A DNA stretch of 34,458 nt, from the NCBI GenBank assembly GCA_947586655.1, contig CANPXR010000004.1, positions 1 to 34,458 of the forward strand, given 5' to 3'. Below are positions 9,092 through 18,043 of the stretch, one piece after another. Position 1 is the first letter of the stretch. Every line of letters begins with the position of its first letter. This stretch comes from an uncultured Bacilli bacterium. Lineage in GTDB: Bacteria; Bacillota_I; Bacilli_A; RF39; UBA660. The position numbers were made by a program, and so were the translations under genes. The notes beneath the pieces were generated by a model. It saw only the letters and a list, made by a program, of their open reading frames with translations, was not told the DNA's origin and searched no databases.

Positions 9092-9820
9092 CTAATTAAT
9101 ATCTTCCTTATTAAACTTATCCATGTTCTCACAAATTAAATAATCGCAATGTTGCTTTGCAAAATCGTATTGCTTTTTTGTTTTTATCGTCCAACCAAAG
9201 ATACTTTTTTTACGTCTTTTAGACGATATGTATTTATTTGGTAAAAACGCTATGTTATGAGAAATAAAATTTGACTTTAAAAAAAGGTCAATAAGAATCG
9301 TTTTTAACATCATACTTCTTAGGTTTAAAACCTTATAATCTGCTATGTCATTAATTAGCAAACCCCTTGAAATACTTGGTGCATTCTTCTTAAACCATCG
9401 GATAGAAAGTGGATTAAAACTTTGTACTAAAACTTCTCCCTTGTATGAATTTAATTGTTTTAAAATGTTAGCTTCTAATTTTCCATCAAACTTTATTACC
9501 TTAGTTTCAATTAAAAGTGGAACCTTGCCGTTTATGGTGGATAATACATCCTTTAAAAGTGGTATTTTACAAGAGGTACCTAATAAGTTATAATTTAATA
9601 ATTCACTATACGTACATTTTTCAATATCCTTATTAACTCCACAAACACGTTTTAAATTATTGTCATGAAAAACTACTACGTTATCATCCTTTAAAAGATG
9701 AACATCAAGTTCTATTGCATAACCATATCTAACGGCTCTTTTAAAAGCTAAAATAGAATTTTCGGGAATCTTCTTTTTAATATCATGATAACCCCGATGC
9801 GCATAAATTTTTTCCTTCAT
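9092..9820 (-). CDS. Glycerophosphodiester phosphodiesterase family protein
   Basis: AHRGYHDIKKKIPENSILAFKRAVRYGYAIELDVHLLKDDNVVVFHDNNLKRVCG. Confidence 0.93.
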   Translation of the reverse strand: MKEKIYAHRGYHDIKKKIPENSILAFKRAVRYGYAIELDVHLLKDDNVVVFHDNNLKRVCGVNKDIEKCTYSELLNYNLLGTSCKIPLLKDVLSTINGKVPLLIETKVIKFDGKLEANILKQLNSYKGEVLVQSFNPLSIRWFKKNAPSISRGLLINDIADYKVLNLRSMMLKTILIDLFLKSNFISHNIAFLPNKYISSKRRKKSIFGWTIKTKKQYDFAKQHCDYLICENMDKFNKEDIN

Positions 9821-9888
9821 CTTACCACCTGTTATTATTTTATTAAAAATTACGCTACCTTTTACTATTAATTATAAAAACATAAGAG

Positions 9889-10563
9889 TTATTTTTTATT
9901 ATCAAAGAGCGTTTCAAAAACCCTTGGGGTTTTACTAGTAAACTCCATTTTTTTATTAGTTATTGGGTTAATTATCTCTAAGGTTAAAGCATGAAGCATA
10001 AGTCTATTAAAACCATCTTTTTTGTTACCATACTTTTTGTCACCTAATATTGGGTGATTAATATCACTCATATGAACTCGTATTTGATTTTTTCTACCAG
10101 TTAAAATTTCTACGTTAAGCATAGAATACTTACTATTTTCTTTTATTACTTCATAATTAGTTATTGCAAGCTTACCATTTTTATTATCACAAGTTGAATA
10201 CACCATAAGCGTTTTACTTTGTTTTAAATAAGACTTTATGGTACCTGTTTTTTTGCTTAAAGTCCCACTTACAACCGCGGTATATTTCCTTTTTATAACC
10301 AATTTATCCCAATTGTTTTGATACTTATATTTAATGCTTTTGTCCTTGGCAAACATAACTATACCTGATGTTTCTTTATCTAACCTATGAATTATAAATA
10401 TTTTTGCTTTAGGATTACTTTTTTTAACGTATGCTGATACTTCATGAAACAAGGTTTTTTCTTTTTCTTTAGGTGTTGATATGGTAAGAATACCACTAGG
10501 TTTATTTACTACTAATATTTTTTTATCTTCATAAATAATATCTAATTTCTTTTTATTTTTCAT
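9889..10563 (-). CDS. RluA/RluD-family pseudouridine synthase (second copy)
   Basis: IIHRLDKETSGIVMFAKD and LTGRKNQIRVHMSDINHPILGDKKYG. Confidence 0.92.
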   Translation of the reverse strand: MKNKKKLDIIYEDKKILVVNKPSGILTISTPKEKEKTLFHEVSAYVKKSNPKAKIFIIHRLDKETSGIVMFAKDKSIKYKYQNNWDKLVIKRKYTAVVSGTLSKKTGTIKSYLKQSKTLMVYSTCDNKNGKLAITNYEVIKENSKYSMLNVEILTGRKNQIRVHMSDINHPILGDKKYGNKKDGFNRLMLHALTLEIINPITNKKMEFTSKTPRVFETLFDNKK

Positions 10564-10596
10564 ACTTAACCTCTTAAAAAGATTATATCACGAAAT

Positions 10597-10620
10597 AAAA
10601 ACAACACAAAAGTGTTGCTT
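10597..10620 (-). terminator. Terminator of the rubrerythrin gene
   Basis: Minus strand GCAACAC-tttt-GTGTTGTTTTTATTT. Confidence 0.7.
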
Positions 10621-10627
10621 TATTTTA

Positions 10628-11167
10628 TTAGTAATTTTCCTTTTTTTGCTCAAAATAGCTTTGAGGATGAGCACATACTGGGCATACTTTTGGTGCTTCT
10701 TTACCAACGTATACATATCCACAATTACGACAAATCCATACGGTTTCTTCGCCTTTTTTAAATACTAAGTCATCATTAACGTTACCTAGTAACTTCATGT
10801 ATCTTTCTTCATGTTCTTTTTCTATTTTTGCAACTTCTTCAAAAAGGTATGCGATTTTGTCAAAACCTTCTTCTTTAGCAGTTTGGGCAAATTCTTTGTA
10901 CATACTTGTCCATTCACCATTTTCACCTTCCGCTGCTGCTTTTAAATTTTCCTTTGTTGATGGAACATCACCACCATTTAGTAATTTAAACCAAATCTTA
11001 GCATGTTCTTTTTCATTGTTAGCAGTTTCTGTAAAAATTTCAGAGATTTGTTCATATCCTTCTTTTTTTGCCTTACTAGCAAAATAAGTATACTTATTTC
11101 TAGCCTGACTTTCACCTGCAAAAGCAGTCATTAAATTTTTTTCTGTTTGTGATCCTTTTAATTCCAT
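10628..11167 (-). CDS. rbr: Rubrerythrin
   Basis: Ferritin-like N-terminus ([43 protein letters not shown]) plus C-terminal rubredoxin CRNCGY...[11 protein letters not shown]. Confidence 0.96.
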   Translation of the reverse strand: MELKGSQTEKNLMTAFAGESQARNKYTYFASKAKKEGYEQISEIFTETANNEKEHAKIWFKLLNGGDVPSTKENLKAAAEGENGEWTSMYKEFAQTAKEEGFDKIAYLFEEVAKIEKEHEERYMKLLGNVNDDLVFKKGEETVWICRNCGYVYVGKEAPKVCPVCAHPQSYFEQKKENY

Positions 11168-11225
11168 AATTAATTCCTTTCATACTTCTTTTTAACATTT
11201 TAATTATTATTATAATTACAACTTA

Positions 11226-11254
11226 AGTATATTTTAATGAAATAAAAATGTCAA
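11226..11254 (-). promoter_or_regulatory. Strong sigma-A-like promoter for rubrerythrin (TTGACA-N17-TATACT)
   Basis: Minus strand TTGACATTTTTATTTCATTAAAATATACT in the gap between the AI-2E transporter stop and the rbr start. Confidence 0.75.
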
Positions 11255-11256
11255 TA

Positions 11257-12372
11257 TTATTTATTATTCTTCATTCTTATTCTGTCATTTACGAACTGTT
11301 TTAAAAGACTATATAAAATAGATGCTAAAGGGATACTTATTATCATTCCAAGTAACCCAAAAATACTTCCCCCTACTAATACCGCAACAAGAGCCCACAA
11401 AGGAGGTAATCCAACTGAGCCACCAACGATTCTAGGATAAGTAAAATTATCATCAAACTGTTGTAATACGAAGAACGTAATTACGTACCATAAGGCACCA
11501 ATGGGTTTTGTAACCCCAATTAATACTACTCCAATAAAAAGCGTAATAAAAGCTCCAACGTAAGGAATAAGTGCGGTTATAGCAAATAGCACGCCCAAAA
11601 TTAAAGCGTATGGTAACCTTAATATACTAAGGACTATGAAAAGTAAAAATCCAATTAAACTAGCATCCAAACACTGTCCGGTTAAAAAATTAGCAAACGT
11701 AGTATTAGCTAGTTTAATTACCTTAACCACTTTAACGGTTACTTCTTCATTAAAAAATGCCATTAATATTTTTTTTGACTGTCTAGCTAAATTTTCTTTA
11801 TCAAGAAGGATATAAATAGATACGATAAAACCAATAAATAAAGTAATTAGCCTTGATATCATGTTAGATAAAAAACCAGCGATTACCGAAACAATATTAC
11901 CAGCGTTATTTACCCACGAATTAATTATACTTTTCAAATCTATGTTGTTTACATACTCTTTTATATCTGGATGTATAGAATTTATCTTATCCATAATATC
12001 ATTTAGTAAATCATTACTTTTTGATATACTTTTACTTATGTTTGATACTGCTGTTACAAATTCTGGAATAACTAAAAATGATATTAACCCAACTATTCCA
12101 ATAATAAAAACTATAGATAAAATAAGTGACATTACCCTTATCATCTTCTTATTTTTTCTTCGCTCTATTTTAAATACTTTTCTTTCTAGTTGTTTCATTG
12201 GTACGTTTATTACAAATGCTATTGCAACGCCAACAATTAATGGCATTACTAACTTAATTAAAAAACCTAATAAATCAATAAATAATTTATAATTAAAAAC
12301 CACCCAAAGCATAAGCGATGCAAATAAAATTAAAAACATTATTTGTTTGGTATTCTTCTTGTTTAAGTTCAT
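11257..12372 (-). CDS. AI-2E family transporter (PerM/YtvI-like)
   Basis: Multiple TM helices; FDDNFTYPRIVGGSVGLPPLWALVAVLVGGSIFGLLGMIISIPLASILYSLL signature. Confidence 0.9.
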   Translation of the reverse strand: MNLNKKNTKQIMFLILFASLMLWVVFNYKLFIDLLGFLIKLVMPLIVGVAIAFVINVPMKQLERKVFKIERRKNKKMIRVMSLILSIVFIIGIVGLISFLVIPEFVTAVSNISKSISKSNDLLNDIMDKINSIHPDIKEYVNNIDLKSIINSWVNNAGNIVSVIAGFLSNMISRLITLFIGFIVSIYILLDKENLARQSKKILMAFFNEEVTVKVVKVIKLANTTFANFLTGQCLDASLIGFLLFIVLSILRLPYALILGVLFAITALIPYVGAFITLFIGVVLIGVTKPIGALWYVITFFVLQQFDDNFTYPRIVGGSVGLPPLWALVAVLVGGSIFGLLGMIISIPLASILYSLLKQFVNDRIRMKNNK

Positions 12373-12397
12373 TATTTCATATCCTTTCCCACGATAA

Positions 12398-13339
12398 TTA
12401 TAACATATTTTTCTTCTTTAGTATAATAGCAATTATAATTGATAACACGAATGAAAAGATTATTATTAATATAAAACTTTCATTAGAAGTTCCAATTTTA
12501 CCTAGTGGTACATTCATACCAATAAATGACGCAACCATGGTTGGAATCGAAAATACGATTGTAATACCTGCCAAAAACTTCATTACGTCGTTTAAATTAT
12601 TAGAAATAATGGTTGCGTAAGTATCAGTCATACTAGTTAATATTTCACGGTATATATTAGCCATTTCTATGGCTTGTTTATTTTCTATCATAGCATCTTC
12701 CATTAAATCATTATCATCTTCATATAACGTTATTACGTTACCCTTAGATAACTTTTCTAATACCAAGTCATTAGCTTTTAATGAAGTAGAAAAATAAACT
12801 AATGTTTTTTCTATGTTCAGTAAGTCTATTAACTCTTTATTATTGGTTGACTTGTATAAAGTTTTTTCTTTTTTGGTAATGTAATTATTAATGGATGCTA
12901 GTTCCTTTTGATATATGGCAGCAACCCTAAGTAATATTTGGATAACAAACTTTGTCCTTTTTTTTATGTCAAAGTTTTTTACTTTATTATTCTTAAAATC
13001 ATCTAATAAGGTTTGTTTTTTTAGCGATACCGTTATAAAGTATCCATCATTATTAATTATAATTCCTAAAGGGTCAGTATTATACTTATGTTTATACCTA
13101 GTATCAGTTATGTAAGGTGTATCAACAACGATTAGGCTAGCGTTATCTCCAATTTCAATACGTGGAAGTTCTTCATCATCAGTAAGCTTCATTAACAAAT
13201 CAATATCCGTATTAGTCCTAATGGAAATATCCTTTATCTCATCAGTGGTTGGATTAACTATATCAATCCAGCATCCCTGTTTTAATTCATTAAGTTCTTT
13301 AAATTTTTTATTTTCATCAGTCATATATATATTTATCAT
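12398..13339 (-). CDS. corA: CorA-like magnesium/divalent cation transporter
   Basis: Two C-terminal TM helices with GMNVP (GMN motif variant) and the typical cytoplasmic N-domain (DELPRIE...). Confidence 0.88.
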   Translation of the reverse strand: MINIYMTDENKKFKELNELKQGCWIDIVNPTTDEIKDISIRTNTDIDLLMKLTDDEELPRIEIGDNASLIVVDTPYITDTRYKHKYNTDPLGIIINNDGYFITVSLKKQTLLDDFKNNKVKNFDIKKRTKFVIQILLRVAAIYQKELASINNYITKKEKTLYKSTNNKELIDLLNIEKTLVYFSTSLKANDLVLEKLSKGNVITLYEDDNDLMEDAMIENKQAIEMANIYREILTSMTDTYATIISNNLNDVMKFLAGITIVFSIPTMVASFIGMNVPLGKIGTSNESFILIIIFSFVLSIIIAIILKKKNML

Positions 13340-14316
13340 AAGTCTTTTCCTTTCTTAAATAATATTTTTTCGTCCTTTAGTATTTTAATATATTTTTTCT
13401 TTTCTTCTACGCTCATAAAAGAAGCGTCTACGGCGTTTAAATTCATTTTTAACAAATCGTTACGGGTAAAGTTAAAATGGGTTTTTAACTTCTTGTACTC
13501 ACTAGATAAAGTAACGTTGGAGACGGTTCTATCATCAGTGTTTATGGTTATTTTTATTTTCTTATCATACATCTTTTTTACGGGGTGATTTTCGTATGAT
13601 GAAACAACTTTAGTATCAACGTTACTAGTAGGGCAAACCTCTAAGGTTATACCATTTTTTATTACCTCGTTTATGGCTAAATCAGAATCAAGTATTCTTA
13701 TGCCATGCCCTATTCGCTTGGCTCCGAAACTAATGGCGTCCATTACACTTTTAGCACCATCAGCCTCACCCGCATGAATCGTAAATGGAATTTTCTCTTT
13801 TTTTGCAATCAAGAACAAATCCTTATAAGAAGAAGTTTTATACTTATGTTCATCACCTGCTAAATCTAGGCCTACTACTCCATTATTTAAAAACTCTTTT
13901 GCAACTAAAATCGTTTTTAAATTATCCTCATATGAAGCACCCCTCATCATACATAGTATTAAATTTATCTTAATTTTTTTTACTTCCTTTATACCTTCTA
14001 AAACAGATGATACAACTTCATTTAAACTTAGTCCCTGTTTAGTATGAAAAAAAGGTGCAAAACGAACCTCTGCGTATATAACTCCGTCTTCTACTAAATC
14101 AAGTGCAAGTTCTTTAGCAATTCTTCTTAAGTTACTTTTGGTTTGCATAACTTTAAGTGGCAAATCAAACTTAGTTAAGTATTCTTCTAAGTTTTTATTA
14201 TCATAACTTACAATCATATTTTTTTTAGCTTCATCATCGCTTATGCCAAGAAGTTCTGCTACCGTACTTGGTCTTACACTACCATCTAAATGCACGTGTA
14301 ACTCTATTTTTTTCAT
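13336..14316 (-). CDS. add: Adenosine deaminase
   Basis: KIELHVHLDGSVRPSTV, TIHAGEADGAKSVMDAISFGAKRIGHG, LEVCPTSNVDTKVV, INTDDRTVSN. Overlaps the downstream corA start by 4 nt. Confidence 0.93.
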   Translation of the reverse strand: MKKIELHVHLDGSVRPSTVAELLGISDDEAKKNMIVSYDNKNLEEYLTKFDLPLKVMQTKSNLRRIAKELALDLVEDGVIYAEVRFAPFFHTKQGLSLNEVVSSVLEGIKEVKKIKINLILCMMRGASYEDNLKTILVAKEFLNNGVVGLDLAGDEHKYKTSSYKDLFLIAKKEKIPFTIHAGEADGAKSVMDAISFGAKRIGHGIRILDSDLAINEVIKNGITLEVCPTSNVDTKVVSSYENHPVKKMYDKKIKITINTDDRTVSNVTLSSEYKKLKTHFNFTRNDLLKMNLNAVDASFMSVEEKKKYIKILKDEKILFKKGKDL

Positions 14317-14371
14317 ACCATCACTATCCTTATTTTAATTATAACTCAAACAGTGCGTTTTAACAATTAAA

Positions 14372-14451
14372 GTTTTATATCAAACTTACCTGATGATTTA
14401 ATAATTTTCGCAAGTTTTTTAGCACATAAATTATATTTAAAAAATAAAAAA
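14372..14451. repeat. Left copy of an imperfect direct repeat flanking ORF 14473..15432
   Basis: gttttatatcaaacttacctgatgatttaataattttcgcaagttttttagcacataaattatatttaaaaaataaaaaa; compare 15514..15598. Confidence 0.75.
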
Positions 14452-14467
14452 GAGTTATACAAACTCT
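14447..14467 (-). terminator. Hairpin plus T-run after ORF 14473..15432
   Basis: Minus strand GAGTT-tgtat-AACTC-TTTTTTATTTT. Confidence 0.5.
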
Positions 14468-14472
14468 AATTT

Positions 14473-15432
14473 TTATAAATTATTCTTTGATTGAATTTTT
14501 CTTAAGATTTTCTGTATAGCCACCTCTTGTTTTTCTGTTTCATTAAGATAACAAAAATAATTAGGACTATTAACTATATTTCTAACACCATTATTGTATA
14601 ATTCACTAACCTCTAATGTGTCATTATCAACACCATAATTTTGTTTGTCAAATTCAAAAGTACCATAATATAATGCTATATTGATGTTTTCTAATTCTTT
14701 AAAGAAATTTAAGATAGAATGACAAGCTTTGTTTCTATTCAATCTCCATTCTTTTTTTGCCTCACCTAATTGTGATTGGGTACGTGTATGAGATCTAAGT
14801 CCTCTTTCAAACATCATATAGTAGTTTGAACGATTAGTAGCATCCCAAGTTTCATGATATTCATCTTGAGCGTTTGATAATTTTTCATTACTATTGTCTA
14901 ATAATTTTTTTAATTCTTCCAATTTTGAAATTAACTCACAATAAAATCCGTCAATTTTCTCAGGTTCCGAAATAGTTTCAAAGTAATTATCAATATTCTT
15001 TAAAACTGATATTAAAACCGGTTGAAATAAAGATATTTGTAATAGTATTTTTTTATTAGTATCATTTTGTGAATCACCATAAGATGTTGGATAACGAGCG
15101 GTGAAACTATATGCACTTACTGTGGATACTAATTGGTTATAAGATTGCAATATATTATTTACTAATTTTGAATTAACTTCAAATTTAGTATGTTCTGTAA
15201 GAATTTTTTTAATATATTCATAAGCCATTTGAATATAAAATCTTTCACGATCACTATTATTTTCATATATAGTAAAATATTTTACACAGTATTTTAAATA
15301 CTCACTTTCTAATTTCTTAACATCATATCTAGTTGTAACATTTAAATCCTTTCCAAAAAAACTTGGAAAATATTTAACTGCCATTTCTTTAGCTTGCGCA
15401 CTTTTCCAAAAATCATTTTCCTTTTTTGTCAT
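14473..15432 (-). CDS. Uncharacterised orphan protein (319 aa), likely horizontally acquired
   Basis: Long ORF with SD (gggaggttt), no recognised family; flanked by direct repeats; depleted of the ACG motif common in neighbouring genes. Confidence 0.75.
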   Translation of the reverse strand: MTKKENDFWKSAQAKEMAVKYFPSFFGKDLNVTTRYDVKKLESEYLKYCVKYFTIYENNSDRERFYIQMAYEYIKKILTEHTKFEVNSKLVNNILQSYNQLVSTVSAYSFTARYPTSYGDSQNDTNKKILLQISLFQPVLISVLKNIDNYFETISEPEKIDGFYCELISKLEELKKLLDNSNEKLSNAQDEYHETWDATNRSNYYMMFERGLRSHTRTQSQLGEAKKEWRLNRNKACHSILNFFKELENINIALYYGTFEFDKQNYGVDNDTLEVSELYNNGVRNIVNSPNYFCYLNETEKQEVAIQKILRKIQSKNNL

Positions 15433-15513
15433 ATAAACCTCCCTTGTATATGCTATTATAACATATAAATCTTAGTTTGTATTATCTTTTTTACAAAATT
15501 ATCCAATACCCAT

Positions 15514-15598
15514 GCTTTATATGAAACTTGCCTAATAATTTAATTATTTTAGTATGTTTTTTTAGAACATATATAAATTATACTTAAAAAATAAAAAA
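15514..15598. repeat. Right copy of an imperfect direct repeat flanking ORF 14473..15432
   Basis: gctttatatgaaacttgcctaataatttaattattttagtatgtttttttagaacatataaattatacttaaaaaataaaaaa. Confidence 0.75.
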
Positions 15599-15616
15599 TA
15601 CAGACCTAATAAACTG

Positions 15617-15649
15617 AACCCCATTTCTTTGACATAGAAACGGGGTTCA
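15617..15649. repeat. GC-rich palindrome/hairpin downstream of the ABC transporter
   Basis: GAACCCC-A-TTTCT-ttgacat-AGAAA-C-GGGGTTC; 12 bp plus a central pair that is G.U on the minus-strand RNA; no U-run directly after it. Confidence 0.6.
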
Positions 15650-15664
15650 TATCACAACATCATC

Positions 15665-18043
15665 TTAATTTTTAAATTGCGAATTATAAAGTTCTGCGTA
15701 AAATCCATTTTGCTTCATTAACTCTTCATGATTACCTTGTTCTATTATGTTACCATCATTCATAACAAGAATAAGATCAGCGTTTTTTATGGTGGATAAC
15801 CTGTGTGCAATAATAAATGAAGTTCTACCCTTAGTCAATTTATCCATTGCCTTTTGAACTAATTCTTCCGTTCTTGTATCAACGCTTGAGGTTGCCTCAT
15901 CCAAAATTAAGAAAGGCGCATCCTTTATCATTCCACGAGCAATGGTTAATAACTGCTTTTGCCCCGCTGATACGGAATCATTATCTTTTACCTCATAATC
16001 TAAAGCTCCTGGTAAAGACTTTACAAAGTGATCTACCCCAACGGTTTTTAATGCCTCCATAATTTTCTTATCACTAACGTTTTTGTTGTTATAGCGAACG
16101 TTATCACGGATTGTACCATCAAATAACCACGTATCTTGAAGTACCATAATAAATAAATCATGAATGTTTTTTCTAGTTAATTCTTTGGTAGAAACACCAT
16201 CAATTAGTATTTCCCCATCCTTTATGTTGTAAAATTTCATAAGTAAGTTAACCATCGTTGTTTTACCTGCTCCGGTTGGACCTACTATCGCAACTTTCTG
16301 TCCTGGTTTTACTTTACAGTTAAAATCCTTAATAATTATCTTATCATCGTCATACCCAAACTTGACGTGATTAAACTCTATGTTACCCTTAACCTTTTTT
16401 GGGTTAAGTTTCTTAGTTAGGTTAGACTCATCATCCATTTCGGGTTCTTCAACGAATTCAAATACCCTTTCAGCAGCGGCCGCCGTTGACTGAATACTAG
16501 TCATCCCTTGTGCTATTTGCGAAAGAGGAGACGTAAATAATCTTACGTATATCATAAACGCAACGATAACGCCAAAAGTAATATGATTATTAATTACAAG
16601 CGTTGCGCCAACAACACATACCGCAACGTAACCAAAGTTTCCGATGAAGTTCATCATTGATGGCATAAGACCAGACAAAAACTGACTCATACGGTTACAT
16701 TCAAACACGTTATCATTTAATTCATCAAATGTCTTTGAGGCGTCATAGTTTCCATCGTATGCCTTAACCACGTTGTGATTAGTATAAATTTCTTCAATGT
16801 GACCATTTAATTTTCCTAACTCAACTTGTCTTGCTAAAAAGTACTTTTGTGATTTTTTAAGTACCACACTCATAAAAATAAACCCAAATAATGATGAGAT
16901 AATTGCCGTTATGGCCATGATCCAGTTTGTTACAAACATCATTATAACACAGCCTATAAATAATGCTACTGCCCCTACTAATGAACCTAAACTTTGTGAT
17001 AAGTTAACACCTATCGTATCAACGTCGTTAGTAACCCTAGATAATATATCCCCTATTAAGTGAGTATCAAAATACCTTAAAGGTAGTTTATTTATTTTTA
17101 GGGATATTTTAGTTCTTAACTCCTTAGCGAACTTATTAGACATAATTGCCATTAAAAAACTTTGGAAGAAATTAAACAAAGCACTTGCTAAGTATATCGT
17201 AATTAAAAACGTAACAATCTTTTTTATGGTCTTAACGTCTAATTTTGGTTTAACTAAGTCTTTTATGTTTTTAGGTAATTTATCCATTTTTTTATATAGG
17301 GAGTTAACGCTTGTTTTTTTACTTACGTTACCCATGATACTTAAGAACTTTACTTTTTGATCAGTAGTTACTAAAGTACCTTTTATTTTACTATCTGGAA
17401 GTAAAATCTTTTGAATGGAACTAGGCATTTTAGACAATACTTTAATCATCGATTTTTGATTAGTTAAATTAGTATTACTAACTATATTAATAAATGATAT
17501 TTTATCAGAAGAAGATACTAAAACGTTATCTATCATGCTACTTGGTAACATAACGTTTGTAATACCATTAGGTAACTTTACTACCTCTTTTAAAAGTTCC
17601 TCCCTAGAATAACTACTAACATTTTTTAAAAAGGCATTAAATATTAGTTTATCTTCATTAGAAATATCGTCCGAATTATTAATCATTATGATGGTTTTGT
17701 TATCTAACTTAACGTTCATTACATCTAAACTTATATCACTAAACTTTTTTTCGTTTAAAGTACTAGTAATATCACTTGTTATACTAGCTAAGTTTTCTTT
17801 ATCCACAACAAGACCCTTAGATAACTCATCCGTTAAATCACTAAGTTTATTAGGCCCTATTATCGAAAGCACGCTTGATAAAGCTGCCAAGAAAAGAGCT
17901 ATCATTAAAACTGGTATAAATGGTTTTAAATACTTAAACAGCTTCTTTAAAGTAAGTGATAAGTTCTTAGGTTTTTCAAAGTTTCTTCCATGAACTCTTC
18001 CTCTTGGAGCCATCGTTTTTTGTTTTTCGTTATTCATTTTCAA
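15665..18043 (-). CDS. ABC transporter ATP-binding/permease subunit (heterodimeric multidrug type) with large extracytoplasmic insertion
   Basis: TM domain plus NBD: Walker A GPTGAGKTT, signature VSAGQKQLLTIARG, Walker B FLILDEATSSVD. Insert between TM1 and TM2, about aa 70-270. Confidence 0.93.
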   Translation of the reverse strand: MKMNNEKQKTMAPRGRVHGRNFEKPKNLSLTLKKLFKYLKPFIPVLMIALFLAALSSVLSIIGPNKLSDLTDELSKGLVVDKENLASITSDITSTLNEKKFSDISLDVMNVKLDNKTIIMINNSDDISNEDKLIFNAFLKNVSSYSREELLKEVVKLPNGITNVMLPSSMIDNVLVSSSDKISFINIVSNTNLTNQKSMIKVLSKMPSSIQKILLPDSKIKGTLVTTDQKVKFLSIMGNVSKKTSVNSLYKKMDKLPKNIKDLVKPKLDVKTIKKIVTFLITIYLASALFNFFQSFLMAIMSNKFAKELRTKISLKINKLPLRYFDTHLIGDILSRVTNDVDTIGVNLSQSLGSLVGAVALFIGCVIMMFVTNWIMAITAIISSLFGFIFMSVVLKKSQKYFLARQVELGKLNGHIEEIYTNHNVVKAYDGNYDASKTFDELNDNVFECNRMSQFLSGLMPSMMNFIGNFGYVAVCVVGATLVINNHITFGVIVAFMIYVRLFTSPLSQIAQGMTSIQSTAAAAERVFEFVEEPEMDDESNLTKKLNPKKVKGNIEFNHVKFGYDDDKIIIKDFNCKVKPGQKVAIVGPTGAGKTTMVNLLMKFYNIKDGEILIDGVSTKELTRKNIHDLFIMVLQDTWLFDGTIRDNVRYNNKNVSDKKIMEALKTVGVDHFVKSLPGALDYEVKDNDSVSAGQKQLLTIARGMIKDAPFLILDEATSSVDTRTEELVQKAMDKLTKGRTSFIIAHRLSTIKNADLILVMNDGNIIEQGNHEELMKQNGFYAELYNSQFKN

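Noticed and set aside
11861-12620. + strand ORFs 11861..12292 and 12318..12620
   Set aside because: Antisense to the AI-2E transporter and CorA genes; hydrophobicity mirrors TM codons on the opposite strand.
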